64,000 nt of DNA from Artemisia argyi (Eukaryota; Streptophyta; Magnoliopsida; Asterales; Asteraceae), in the NCBI GenBank assembly GCA_030686995.1, contig CM060709.1, forward strand, positions 308,178,857 to 308,242,856. The letters run 5' to 3'. Under the pieces are notes generated by a model that did no database searches, was not told the origin of the DNA, and saw only the letters and a program-made list of their open reading frames with translations. This document shows, piece by piece, positions 22,660-34,678 of the stretch. The position numbers and the translations under genes were made by a program. Each line of letters begins with the position of its first letter. Position 1 is the stretch's first letter.

Positions 22660-25600
22660 TGTAACACCCCCAAATTTTGGTACAGCGGAAGACTAATCAA
22701 GCTTTCGGGGTGCTACGTGGATTGGTATCCATCACAAGCCATAAAAGAACTAAATAAAGTAAACATAAGTAAAAACAAAACCAACCAGGGTTTTTAGAGT
22801 TTACATTCATCCTAAAATATCCAAAGTAAGGCCCAAAATAAATTAAACATAGGTCCACAATAACATATCAGAGTTTGAGAATAGATCCTTAAACCAGATT
22901 GTCATACCAAGCCTTCCAAACCAAGCATCCCAAGTCATCACTTAATTACCTGAGAAAACGCGCTAAAAGTCAGCTTTCGCTGGTGAGATCATAGGTTTAA
23001 ATTCTTAATTCAATCAAGTGGACATATACGCAAAACGTTTGCTAGCTAGACTAGGTCTCGAATCACTAAACCAACCTATAGGTGCATACTATAGTCCAAA
23101 ACCAATCAAATCAATATGAATTCGCAAGGATGCGACATGCCCAACATTCGTAAGGATACGACATGTTCTTGCATTCATAAGGATACGACATGCGCTACAA
23201 CCTACCTAGTTCTATAAGCATAGCAAGTTTTAAATAAATAACAATGATAGTCCACATAAAACAATTTGCACGTTTCTCACCCCAAGTATTGAAAACAAAG
23301 TTCAAAAGTAAAAGTGGGGCTATGACTCACCTCAAGTCCAGATATCAGCACAAAAACCGATACAATCAAGAAGTATCACAACTCAAATGATGGCAACTAC
23401 TGACTCGGCACTTCTTAACAATATAAACTCTTCTCAGAATCATTTTATCAAAAATCAAATATTCCCAATCCCGAACGTATTCCTTTTTACTTTTCAAAAT
23501 CCGTTTCTCATATTCGTTTTGACGTTTGGTATCCGTGTGGGTGGAAGGTCGACTCAACACAAGCCAGGAAACACATCAACAAAAAAAAAATAATAACAAT
23601 CTACATGTCTAATATTGGCCCAATATATTATTTAAATATATCATCGAAGTTTACCAAGTCCGTCAACTCGCTAATCCTCCACAACTTATTTACCTAATAT
23701 ATTATTTCAAGATCATACCAAATCCTAAATCACATAGCACGTAGATTTCTATATGGTAAGTTTTAAAGTTTAATAAGTTTCCTAAATATATCGTCAAACT
23801 TACCAAATTCGTCAATTTGGTAAACCTCACAAGATATTTAGTAGCTTATTATCCCGCACTCTTACCACAACCTAAAGGCGTCGTAGGATACAATACCCGT
23901 TAATAAACCCTTTTTATATAACCAAATAGATCTCATTTAATCCGTCGATTAAATAAGTTATATAGTTATATGAAATGACTCTATTAACGTCACACATCCG
24001 TGACAAACACAAAAGTCAACAATTAATAAAATGGCCCACTTGGATTCAAGTGCCCTCAATCTCATATAACTCGTTAGTTCTCGTTTTATTTTCCAAAAGC
24101 TCACTTTATTTCGTAATACATTTCACATTATATTTATATTTCTATTTATATTAGTTTAGTTATAATTAGGTTTTTGACATTTGTTATACTATTTTCATAG
24201 TCTAATACATATCATCAACATCATTTATTTTATTACTCGTAATCACTTATTTATAATATATGCACTTATGTAAATATATAGACGTTTACACATTTATATA
24301 TTTATATAAATGTTTATATCGATAACATAAGTTATTACGAGTTTTTATTTGTTTGTTTGATTATAATTTGTATTGAGTTATAAAAAGATGAGTCACATGT
24401 CCGAGTCATCACTCTCGGCTTATTGTCCAAATCCAAATGTTAAGGCGTTTTGCCGAAGTCAACCGTTGACTAGAAAGTCAACGTGACTCCAACTCGCACA
24501 ACCATGAATCCAAAGTAATATTGTCAATACCACAACTCCGTCATTCGTCCCATATCACAAACTACAACAATAGGGTCCGACTACGGAACCCGACTAACCT
24601 ATCTCCGTCAAACTAAATGACCGTCTCACAATCGGTCCCCAAATATCCTTCGACAACAACTCCACAAAATATCAAAGTCTATTGCCGAGACCACAAGGTC
24701 TCGGCCTTTCTACACCTCTCGGCCCAAGAGTAAACACAACAACAACAACAACAATATTACAACAATAAGAAGAACCACAACAGTAATAGTACGCGGGTCA
24801 AACATCGAGCAAACTCAAATTGGAAGACCCACTTGGGTCTCGGTTCACTTTGCGAGCCACAAGATCCAACCCTGAGACCATGAGGGTCTCGGTTAGGCTC
24901 AACCCGAGCACCAAACCATACCAATCGGACCATTAGGGTCACGGCATGCTCATACGAGCCCAAGACCACAACCAAACGGACCCTTGAGGTCGCGTTAAGC
25001 TCAAATGAGCCAATAATCAAGACACCGAGACCACGAGGGTCTCGGCTAAGCTCAATCGAGCCTCAACCATCATCCCAATCGATCTCCATCAATCAAAACC
25101 GAGCACAAAACGGTCGTGAGTCGACACCACAAGGATACCATCATTTTTTTATAACAAAACCCTTTTAAATCTTGTAAATCCAAACCCAAATCAACAAATT
25201 AAACCGGGTTTGACTCGGATTTGTCAAACCCGACGCATAAAAATGCGTTTCTCACCTTCAAATCCAATAAAAACAAAAAGTAAGTGGTGGTGAGATGGTG
25301 TGTACGCGGCGGTAAATCAAGAAAACGGGTGGGGCGTTGCTTTTTGGGGCGCGTGTGGTACAACACAAGTAGGAGGTGAGTGTGGGAAGTGTTTTGGTGG
25401 TGGCGGTGTATGGTGGTGACCGGCGGTGGTGAAGGTGTGCCGGAGTTGCAGGGGCGGCGACAAGTGAGAGAAGAAAGGGTGTGGGGGAGATGAAATTATG
25501 AGGGTGAAGGGTTAGGGTTAGGGTAATACCCGATTTTACACATATGGTCCCTCTAGTTTTCCCTTTTCATTATAAGCCACAAAACTTAGGTTATTAGGAA

Positions 25601-26017
25601 ATATTATTAATCGGTTTTTCCCGTAACACGACTACTCGTTCACAAAAGTATTAAATGTCGCCAAAAATATTTGTACACGTCGCCATTAATTTCCAAATAC
25701 ACTTTCCCGAAACTTTTAAATATTAAAACGTTCGTTTAATGTATAGATGCGACCGTTATCCAAAAGTTTTTAAGTTCGTTAGGTTTTCCTAGTGCCGGAG
25801 TCGACGTAGTGCCCAAAAGATGCCTTAACAATAATTCATGACATAAATTCCATAATAAAACAATAATTCAAATTCAATTTCACATAAACTTCATAATTTA
25901 AAACATCGGTTTAAAATTTCACAAATTCGTTGCGAACAAAATTCCAAATATTTAATTATAATCAAACTTTAACATAATGCGAGTTTTAAATGTCTCCCTA
26001 AATTGCCAGTTGTCACA
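22660..26017 (-). mobile_element. solo LTR 1 (chromovirus/Tekay-like), 3.36 kb
   Basis: On the minus strand it begins TGTGACAACTGGCAATTTAG and ends GGGGGTGTTACA. The 5-bp target duplication AAAAT lies at 22655-22659 and 26018-26022, inside the aORF. An internal landmark, GTGAGTCATAGCCCCA (complement at 23314-23329), is shared with solo LTR 2. It contains GC-rich GGTGGTGGCGG stretches and a degenerate array around GGTCTCGG and GAGCC motifs (24680-25080). There is no internal gag or pol, so it is the product of LTR-LTR recombination. Confidence 0.8.
24660..25080. repeat. degenerate array inside solo LTR 1
   Basis: Imperfect units of about 65-80 bp around GACCACGAGGGTCTCGGCTA and GCTCAA-GAGCC, at least four copies, diverged. 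Confidence 0.55.
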
Positions 26018-27587
26018 AAAATCCAGTTTTCTCCCCTCAGTCCTAGCATCTGTTTTCCTCCCCTGTTTGGGAGAATCACCCATATCATCACTTGATGCTT
26101 CAAAATCACCATAATGAGCTGAGGATGGAGAAGAAATTACAAGATGATCAGTCCTTTTCTTTTTGAGAGAGTTGATCTCTTCTTGCATAGTTTGTAGCTG
26201 GCTCTGAAGCTTGGAGAGATCATTTTGATATTGAAGCTTAGTCTGTTTGAGCTTATCTTCTAAGGTTTGAACCTTATCCTCCAATTTGGTATATTTGTCC
26301 ATCACTTCAGAAATGTTACCACATGCCCTTAGCACTTCCAGCTGTGTTACCTGCTGAGAGAGGTGCATTATGGGACATTGGCTCAGTTTCTTCCTAGTTG
26401 GACTAGGAAGTACTCCTAAACCTCCACTGCTATGTACCTACACCAAAAGGTGAAGACACATGTAGTGTTGTGATGGGAGGAGTTGGTTGTTTTTGCCTCC
26501 TCTCATATGTGTGAGTAACTGGGGGTGTATAAGATATAGATGGAACAGTGATTGTGGGTGTGTGTTGGGGTGCAACTGGGATTGCTATACCTTCACCCCG
26601 TACCTGTGCAATTATTTCAAGCATTTGTGGAAAAAGAGCATGAACTACCCCATTATAACCCTCTGTTGCCTTATTCATATTTTGAAAAACTTTTGGTTTA
26701 AGGCAAGGAGTCTTGTAAATGCGTTTATGAGGTAGTAACTCATATTCATCTAAAATTGTTTGAATAAACCTTGGGTACATCAAAAATTTGTAATTACTTG
26801 TTACATTGCCAACCAGATTATTGAATAAAAACTTTGAGAAATTAAAAGTCATGTTTGTTGCCAAACACACCAAAGGATAAGCAATGGTAGTGCTGAACTG
26901 TTTATAAGAGGTTTTCTTAGGACTTAAGCAATGTAACAAGGTATGTATGAAAAATCTCCATTTTGTGGAGAAACATCCCTTTTTAAAAGTGAGTTTACCA
27001 TTGGATGTATCATACCCCATAGCAGAGATATTTTGGAGAATGTCAGAATTAGGTAATGTAATGATACCATTTTGATCATCCAATTGAAGAAGCCTTCTCA
27101 AGGATGATTCAGTAACATTAATTGAAGAAGCATCCACTGTTGCACTTAAAGCATCAACAGGTGAATGTGTGTTTCCTTCTTCAATAGTTGTGACAGTAAC
27201 AGTCTGCCAAAACTTCTTGATTTGAGAAACATAGATTGTGGGGTTTAAAGTTAAAGCATACCTTATGTGTGAGGCATTGAGAAAATCCACAATCTCATGA
27301 AAAATAGGTCCATCCTTGACCCTTGTTTTCAACAAGTAAGCAACCTGGTTGTGTTCATTAACAAACTCTAGTGAAGCCATATATTATTTTGACAAAAATA
27401 TGATCAGAAGAATGTTAATTGAATAAGAAACAACGTTGCTTTAAAAAAATTGAATAAGCAACAAGCCAATTGAGATAAGAAGAATGGATTGCAAGGGTTT
27501 GAGATAAATACGCAAAGAAAGAATTATCTTTAGAAAGTAATTATCTTTGGAAAAGAATATGTTAAACAAATAAAAGATAATCCCCTT

Positions 27588-27598
27588 TGTATATATCC
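27588..27598 (-). promoter_or_regulatory. TATA-like box upstream of the aORF
   Basis: On the minus strand GGGATATATAC lies about 210 bp before the aORF start codon. With the box at 28279 on the other strand it frames a divergent promoter of about 680 bp. Sequence match only; no expression evidence. Confidence 0.4.
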
Positions 27599-28278
27599 CT
27601 AGAAATCCGGTTAAAAGATTTTACTCAAACGGCTAGTTGAAAAATTAGTTACTGACACAACAGTTGCAATGGCTAGTTCAACAGTGGTAAAATTTGGACT
27701 GTCAGTGAAAACTGTGAACCAGCAGTGGTAAAATTTTCACAAAAATTTCTAAGAGCAGTGGAAAAATTAAATCAAAGAATACTGCCCTTATCATAGTTTT
27801 TAGCAAACTACCAGCTATCAACGGATTTGATATGTCTTTACCATGAGCCGTTTGCTATGGACTAGCCAACTCTTGATCATACAGAATATGGTGAGTTGAT
27901 AACCATATAGTTTTTGGTAAACTATCAACCATAAACGGATTTGATGAGTCTTTACCAGTATTCGTTTTCTCTGGACTAGTTGATTCTTATGTGGATTAGA
28001 CATGCTGAATCAATAACCATTTGTTGTGTGTCTTAGTTACACACCTCCATAGAATCAATTCTTACCACAATTATGCTTACAAACCTACAATTGTTAGTCC
28101 AAAACCAAGAATAGGCAAACCAAAGTTAAGAATAAATGTCCAAAATTACTGTTTCTAAAAATATCTTTGGTATAATCAACCCTTTAAAGAAAATATCTTT
28201 TAAAATTTAATTTTACCCACCAACCAGACAGTTAATAGCAATTACTCTTTTGGGTAGAAATCTAGGGTTGACTTGGCC
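27599..28278. promoter_or_regulatory. divergent intergenic region of the copia module
   Basis: This is the non-coding stretch between two oppositely directed TATA-like boxes. It has several copies of AGCAGTGGTAAAA-type motifs (27680-27770), also present in the 3' LTR (20918-21010). The sequence around 27818-28010 contains an imperfect direct repeat (AAACTA(C/T)CA(G/A)C(T/C)AT, then CGGATTTGAT, then GTCTTTACCA). Confidence 0.4.
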
Positions 28279-28286
28279 TATATAAA
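28279..28286 (+). promoter_or_regulatory. TATA box of the divergent ORF
   Basis: TATATAAA-type sequence (CCTATATAAACAC), 84-90 bp before the ATG at 28370, followed by a CA-rich, G-poor leader typical of a plant 5' UTR. Confidence 0.55.
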
Positions 28287-28369
28287 CACTTTGACTCATA
28301 AATCTCATACCACAAACAACTTTCAAACCTTCAAATATACATCAAACAATCACCATAATCATCAACAGA

Positions 28370-28813
28370 ATGAGCTCCAACCCAGAGATCATTGAAATCA
28401 CTTCTGACTCATCATCTGATGAATCAGAATCTTCAGGGTGGTCAGACTACTTTCCTCCTTGTGCATCAACTTCTTTCACCAAGAAGCCTAAGAGAAAGAT
28501 TGAAACACCAAGTTCTTCCAGCTCTTCTGATGAAGATGAAACATACACCTTTGCAAAAGAGTTGCCAAAAGCTTTGACACAAGCTCTTGTGACAGCTATA
28601 TCATCAATGAAGAAGATACCAGTGCTTGAGAAGCCTGTTCCTCTAACAAAACCTTCAAAACAAGTGCTTGGTCTTCCCTGCACAAAGACATGGCTGTCAA
28701 TGCAGAACCAAGCCAAAGGGGTTCACAAAACCATCCTGGCTACAAGAGAAAGGGCAAAAAAGCTTTGGAGTGATAGTTTTAGGGTTTTGAGTAGTTGTTT
28801 TTTGTTGTCCTGA
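28370..28813 (+). CDS. 147-aa Ser-rich protein divergent to the copia aORF
   Basis: The ORF starts at ATG 28370 in a good context (ACAGAATGAGC), behind a TATA box and a CA-rich leader, and ends TGA at 28811-28813, followed by AATAAA at 28817-28822. The protein opens with an acidic, serine-rich stretch (ITSDSSSDESESSGW), then a basic patch (KKPKRK), a second Ser/Glu block and a Lys-rich second half with no known domain. It is antisense to the retroelement and lies between the end of pol and the aORF. It is either an extra gene of the element or a host fragment it captured. Function unknown. Confidence 0.5.
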   Translation: MSSNPEIIEITSDSSSDESESSGWSDYFPPCASTSFTKKPKRKIETPSSSSSSDEDETYTFAKELPKALTQALVTAISSMKKIPVLEKPVPLTKPSKQVLGLPCTKTWLSMQNQAKGVHKTILATRERAKKLWSDSFRVLSSCFLLS

Positions 28814-28980
28814 TGTAATAAAGCACTTCTGTGTAATGAACATCATCTTAATGAATAAAAAAATTTCTTTCCACTGTTCATCACTTTTACCACTGTCTGA
28901 GTGTTTATCTTTTAAATCTCTGCAAAAGTATTAGTGGACAACAAATATACAATATACAGCAATATACAACTAATAGCAAT

Positions 28981-28996
28981 GCAAAAATCCTCCTCA
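28981..28996 (-). promoter_or_regulatory. second polypurine-like tract, after pol
   Basis: On the minus strand TGAGGAGGATTTTTGC follows the pol stop by about 30 bases. It closely matches the tract before the 3' LTR (GGGGAGGATTTTTGGG). It may be a former or duplicated polypurine tract that marks where the extra-ORF module joined the element. Confidence 0.45.
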
Positions 28997-29025
28997 CAAC
29001 ACAATGATTATTTAGACATCAAATT

Positions 29026-29073
29026 TTAAGGATTAAGCATCCCAATACCTGTTACCAAGTATTGAAACCTTCC
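29026..29073 (-). pseudogene. pol: C-terminus of copia pol (RNase H end)
   Basis: Fourteen codons and a TAA read RFQYLVTGIGMLNP, the closing motif I associate with SIRE/Maximus-type copia polyproteins. Upstream of this the pol sequence stops abruptly near 29078, so the rest of pol has been lost. Confidence 0.6.
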
Positions 29074-29078
29074 CGTTC

Positions 29079-29252
29079 TTCTTCGCCACACCATGACCCC
29101 CTCGCCGAACCTCGCCGTTTGGCACCTCTTCGTCTGCACGGCGAGGGTGTGGTTTGTACCTTGTGTCAGCTTTTTCATTTTTATTTTCTTTGATCGATTT
29201 ATAAAATGGTTGTGCAGATTTTCAAGGAAGAAGATAACGTTTGATTTTTTTA

Positions 29253-29301
<49 letters not shown>

Positions 29302-29524
29302 TAAGTGGGCTGGGTAGATATGATATGTAGTAGTTGAAAGTGGGCTGGGTAATGATGGGTTGAATTTGGGTTAAATAATTGGTAAGGTTTTTAAGTTAAG
29401 TTTTTTGTATTACTGTTTTTTAAACTTTTTTTTTGATAAAAAATGTTATTTATTTTTTTATTAGAATAAAATTAATTTAGTTTATTTGAAAATTTGAATA
29501 TAAAAAACTAAGTTGTAAGTGGTG
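29079..29524. other. unassigned junction sequence with (TTA)n
   Basis: A GC-rich patch (29090-29150, repeated CTCGCCG motifs) and a (TTA)n microsatellite at 29254-29302. It continues on the other side of solo LTR 2 at 33758-33892. I could not assign it to a known element. Confidence 0.4.
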
Positions 29525-32500
29525 TGTAAAACCTCGCAAAAATTTGTATAATTAACTTCGGTTAATTAAATAAATAATCTCTGTCATTATTGTAATTACC
29601 ATTTTTTTACGGGGAAATTTAAAATTTTCTTTGTATATTAAAATGGTCACGATTACGATATTGCCAAATTCGTCAAACGACAAAACAAGTTCACGACACA
29701 ATTAATAAAATAAATATTTCATCTAATCCTAACTTAATACTAATTACAAAACTAACTAAACTTAATTAATTATAACCAAAATGGGCCCTTAATAACCAAT
29801 TCAGCCCAACTACCTTTTTTCTTTCCTGCGTACTATTCATCAGCCCACCAAGGGCCCAATTTTCTTCATATTTTCAGCTTTCCAATCGAGCAGACCCTCT
29901 CCAAAATGCCCTTGTATTTTTCGATTTTTGAACACAACACATACATATTTTTGTACCTTCTAATAGTCTACCCACCAAAGAATTAGGACGTCAAATTTTA
30001 GCTTCTAAGACGAACGTTTGATACGTTTAATAGAGGCAAAGTGTTTGGCCAAAATCCAACCCAATCGATATATAATAAATTCAAAACACAACCGTTTTAA
30101 ACCCGGATTGTTTCTAATTGATCCTAATAATTATTCCATCATGTTTTCATATTAGTAAACATGTTTCATCAGCTTGTAACCAAGTTCTATGCCAAAAACA
30201 AAATTCGTGTACATGTATATATGTAGTCGACATATATATTGAACTCAATTCTCATTTTGCCTTCTTTCAATCTCACAACCCTTAAAGTCCTACTCTAACA
30301 GTAAAATATCAATAATATCCCAACAATCTCTGACTTCTAAATAGTAGAAACATGTGTGAATGCCTTAAAACTCAAAATATAACTCGTACGTATACTTATA
30401 TATGCGTATGACTTCTTTCTCCATCACCACCTCTCCCACACAACTCCCTTGCATGTTTCTCAGTTCCTTTTCATCATTTGTAAACCATAAAACGACCAGG
30501 AATCTTTTCTATTTCTTTTGGGTCTCATTCGAAGGTTATGGAGTTTAATATAACTCATATATTGGTTCTAACCATTCGTGGGATTGATTCTCTTGTTCTA
30601 CTCATTCTTACTCGTCCAATCATCCATCTGAAATCATTGTAAGTCATTTGACATCATCCTCAATTCGTTTCACATGTTTTTGTATATCCATGCATCGCAT
30701 ATAAATAATTTTCGAACGTATAGTTTTATTATTTATTTTCGTACGTACGTACAAACATATAGCACCACAAACGTGACTAGCCTCTATCTTGGAAGGCCTA
30801 GGAGTCACGTAGCACACTTGTTTCACATTTATTTTTACGTTACATGCATCATATGAACTCATTTTGAAACATATATCAAATGTATAAAAATGTTACAAAA
30901 CATAGAAATAATTCTAAGTCTTTTAATAATAAAAATACGTCTCAAGTCACTTATAAAACCGTCTTTTATCTCACAATTTAGCGTAACAAGCATGTCATAT
31001 TTTTACATCATCTAATAGACACCATGGCTAGCTACAACTTTCGTATAAATAACATGTAAAAATAACCACGTCTTGACACTCTAAATCGACCAAAGTAAAT
31101 TGCAAAACTCGTATATACCAAAAACACTTAGAAATTTTCTAAAGTCTTTTTACCCAGAAAATAGGTCCAGATCGTGACTAAAATGACCCTTTAAAACTCA
31201 ATCCGACTTAATAACCACCCAATATTTTTACACAACCTATTTCTCCTTGCTACAAGCTACAAGTTTCGTGTTTATACTTGGTAATAATAAGCTTGTTTAG
31301 ACCCTTTAAATTGGCCAAAGTAAACCACAAAAACTCATTTTCAAAAACTATTTATAAAAGCTTAATGGACTGAAAAGCCCAATAAGCTGAAAATAAGCTC
31401 TCCGTATAAGTTGGGCCAAAAAGCTATTTTGATATGATTTTATAACATTAAAAATGAGTCTAGGGATAAGCCCAATTTGTCTCAACACTCACGGATTTTA
31501 AAACGTTAACGGGCCTTTAAATTAGCTCGTTAAAGCCCATTTATTGAAAAATAAGCTATTTTTGTAAATAAACAGTTGAAATAAGTTTTAATAAGCTTCA
31601 ATAAGCTCCAGAAATTTTAAGATAATTTTTCCCATAATTTTTGAACGTTTGGACTAAAAATGTAACGCGACGACACCTAGAAGGACTAATATTGAAAATT
31701 GTGAAAACTAAGGACTAAAACTATAAAAAAACAGAATTATTAAGGTAGAAAATGATTTATTATTAATTTCCAAGCTTAGATTGTAATATTGGACATGTAG
31801 TGGACTATAATATATAAAAAGGACTAACGGTGTAACGCTAACGCCGTTAGTATAAAAAGTGTAAAATTGGAAAAAGGACAAGGACTACACATAATCTATT
31901 TGACATTCTTATTTTATTTTCTATTTTACGGCAACCATCACGTCATATGCATTTTATTACGTTTTATATACATATTATTTATTTTTACGTTAACTATATA
32001 TATAACGATATTTTAAAAAATTAATATTTTTTACTTACGATTTAAAAAGGTAAAACTACGATGGATATTTTAAATAAAGTATTTTTCATATCATGCATGG
32101 CATAATAATTTCACTTCACATCATCTATTCGTCATAACGAATAATGTTTATTCGTTATTCGTTCGTATTTACCAAATAGTATTTGGTTATATTCTCTGAT
32201 AAATTTATTTATCAGGTTCCGTATCAAAGACGTTTCTGTAATCGTTCCCATAAATCTCGTTCTACTTTACTTTTCATTATTTCCAAATCAATCCAGGTGA
32301 GTCATAGCCCCATTTCAAATAATTGTTTTTAACTCATTGGGGGAGATACATGCTTACATATACTTTGATAACTTGATAAGTATATGAAATAAAATAAAAT
32401 ACATGATTCAAATTAATTTTCTAATTGATATTAAAATAATATAATTTGTGATTTATACTATATCAATGTTTCCAATGTGATTATTGTGGTATGAGAAATA

Positions 32501-33757
32501 TATATTTATTGATGAATTATTTGACTGAAATATTGTTATTTATATGAAAGTGCTCTCAATTCGATTATTGTGGTGTGTGATATAAATGTGTTACTGGCGA
32601 AATATTCAAACTGAATTTGTGATACCCAAACGATACTATTTTCAAACTAAATTTGTGATACTCAAACGATACTATTTTCAAACTGAATTTGTGATACTCA
32701 AATGATGATATTTTCAAACTGAATTTATGATACTCAAATGATGATATTTTCAAACTGAATTTATGATACTCAAATGATGATATTTTTCAACTGAATTTCT
32801 GATACTCAAACGATACTGTTTTCAAATGGATTTCTGTGATACGATACTTGATTTCATGATGTGTGTCCTTGATATTGCCTAAGTTAGCTTATCGCCATAT
32901 AGTCCCTCAATCATGAGTCATTAATCACCGTAACGTGAGCGCGAATATAGTGAACAGATTCGAAACCTGTTTGGATTGACCTCCGATCCCACTAATACTT
33001 GACGGAATGCCATTATGCATGTGGTTAGTCGTATTAGTAGTGATACACTATATTTGAGACAAGTAAGAATTGGCAAATCACCTACGAATAGAGGGCAAAA
33101 TCTGTCATTGATTTGATAGAACACCCCTTCTGTTAACGTCTTGCGTGTCATGAGGCTTGGTGCAATATCTATAAAGGAAATATATATGTATTCAACATAT
33201 ATTTAGATACAGCTGTATAGGTTTGACCATATGTGAATTGTTTATCTGATTGATTTAGTATCTTGAGTTTCCAGCTCATGATTAGATTATTGATGATTTA
33301 TTGAATGTGATTGAATATTTATATGATTTATTTGTGATTATATTCGAAACTTGTTTCGTTACTGTTTGTATTTTATTAATATCAAATATTCCTGAAATCT
33401 AACAAAATAAAGGGTTTTTCCTAAAACTCTATGAACTCACCAACCTTTGTGTTGACACTTTTAAGCATGTGTATCTCAGGTAATTTAACGGAGCAGGACA
33501 AGACACGGAGTGGGCATTTAGTACTCTGATAAATTAAAATGGTGTAAAAATCAAATTTGTCATTTTTACAAGTCTTTATATCTTTTCATAAGATTTTAAA
33601 TCAAATGGTTCATCTTTTATCAAACTTATTATCTAAATGATAAATAACTTTCAAAACGTTTCTTTTAAACCATTTTATGTGGTTAAAACTTCGATCCTCA
33701 CCGTAACACCCAAATTACTTTTCCGCTGCGACAAACTTTAAAAATGGGGGTGTTACA
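29525..33757 (+). mobile_element. solo LTR 2 (chromovirus/Tekay-like), 4.2 kb
   Basis: Begins TGTAAAACCTCGC and ends GGGGGTGTTACA. The target duplication TGGTG lies at 29520-29524 and 33758-33762. GTGAGTCATAGCCCCA at about 32299 and the CAGCGG/CCGCTG terminal region are shared with solo LTR 1, which lies in the opposite orientation. No gag or pol is present. The minus-strand ORFs inside (32565-32753, 32921-33151) are not genes. Confidence 0.75.
32595..32850 (+). repeat. minisatellite inside solo LTR 2
   Basis: Six or more head-to-tail copies of a unit of about 37 bp: TTCAAACTGAATTTGTGATA followed by CTCAAACGATACTATTT or a close variant. Confidence 0.85.
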
Positions 33758-33762
33758 TGGTG

Positions 33763-33892
33763 GGCCCAAATGAGTAAGTTGAGGTTAGTTGTTTGGTGCG
33801 GAGAGGTTAGTTGTGAAGAGGTATTGGGGTGATGTGGCACCCGTGGACCCGGAATGAAGAGCTTGGCTCTCCATCTACACCTTCGCTCTAGG
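33763..33892. other. unassigned sequence right of solo LTR 2
   Basis: About 130 bp, GC-richer than its surroundings (GATGTGGCACCCGTGGACCC). It probably belongs with 29079-29524 to one host sequence or element into which the LTR inserted. Confidence 0.35.
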
Positions 33893-34276
33893 TGGGGATT
33901 ACCTATGTCACGTATACATGTTGTACACGAACATAAAATTTAAATTATTTGTATGATCCCTTCTCCCCAATCTATACAAGCAGAGTAAAGTTTTTCTTAT
34001 AAAATTTTCATATTTTTCTACTATGCTAGCTATGGCCGCTCGACTTCAAGCAAACTCACTGTAGTAACAATTGGTTGTATTCATAGTTTAGCTCCTCACC
34101 TATAATTAGAATTAACATCTAAATGTAATTTCCAGATTGATTTCATTCCAAGTTCATCATTTTAAATCCAGGATTTATAATTCCTAAGTTTATACTACGC
34201 TTAGCTTTTAGTTCCTCGGAGTGTTACTTACACTAATCTGTGTGTTCTTAGGATTGAGTATAACATTTCTTTCATA
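33893..34276. repeat. duplicated 0.4-kb segment, copy 2
   Basis: Second copy of the segment at 9885-10280, same orientation, ending at CATTTCTTTCATAA in both. In copy 1 the following sequence is unrelated; here it is a kinase scrap. Confidence 0.85.
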
Positions 34277-34330
34277 ATAGGCGGCTGAGATTTCAAACTT
34301 TTGTGTTGTCCAAAATGGGTCGAAGTCCAT
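34277..34330 (+). pseudogene. kinase DFG-region scrap
   Basis: GCTGAGATTTCAAACTTTTG then TGTTGTCCAAAATGGGTCG aligns with the gene A segment that encodes the AKISDFGLSKIGP region (7222-7262), with roughly one mismatch in five bases over about 46 bp. It shows that another family member once lay here. Confidence 0.55.
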
Positions 34331-34678
34331 ATGCTGCTCCAAATCTGTTATCTGTGTGTCCCTAGGCCCGATCATAATTTGTGTGAGAGCTTAATAAACC
34401 TAGCCACCATTTCATCTGTTGGGCTGGATTACAATAGAAAACTACTCAAATTAAGAATGAATCATTTGCATATATAATCATTAATTAATATAAGCCTTGA
34501 GTCTAATTGAAGGACTATCACTAGCTAAATTATGTTCAATTGGGATGATGTCAGCTAGAAAGTCTAAATCTTTTGAAAATATATATATTGTAACATAGTG
34601 GAACATTTCGTGAACCAAACTGGGAAACTTATAAAGTAGTTGTTTCGGTCTCATGGTGACATAGATTATGAGGCATAG
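34331..34678. other. intergenic, no gene seen
   Basis: AT-rich flank of the Ty3/gypsy element. It continues at 45140 on the other side of that element. Confidence 0.4.

Larger units (their letters stand above)
21107..27380 (-). pseudogene. broken extra ORF (aORF) of the copia element
   Basis: Three pieces on the minus strand form one original frame: 27380-26430, about 26429-26018 and 22659-21107. Piece one starts MASLEFVNEHNQVAYLL and includes KWRFFIHTLLHCLSPKKTS. Piece two is a predicted coiled coil (KLEDKVQTLEDKLKQTK). Piece three is acidic and Gln/Glu-rich, then has a compact C-terminal region with TLWKFYDSYNIHHVSTQEGV. Breaks are a one-base frame change near 26430, the solo LTR at 22660-26017, and a TAA at 21769-21767. 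Removing the LTR and one target copy restores the frame, so the gene was still open there when it inserted. I know such proteins only as Asteraceae retroelement ORFs of unknown function. Confidence 0.7.
20534..29078 (-). mobile_element. 5'-truncated Ty1/copia element with extra ORFs (SIRE/Maximus-like)
   Basis: Read on the minus strand the order is: end of pol (29070-29026), a divergent ORF on the other strand (28370-28813), a large extra ORF (27380-21107), a polypurine tract (21047-21029) and a 3' LTR (21028-20534). The rest of pol, gag and the 5' LTR are missing; homology breaks near 29078. A pol followed by an additional 3' ORF is the layout of SIRE1/Maximus copia elements, and the extra ORF resembles proteins I recall from Tanacetum retroelements. 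A 3.4-kb solo LTR has inserted into the extra ORF. The left LTR edge coincides with the end of the gene B duplication unit. Confidence 0.7.
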
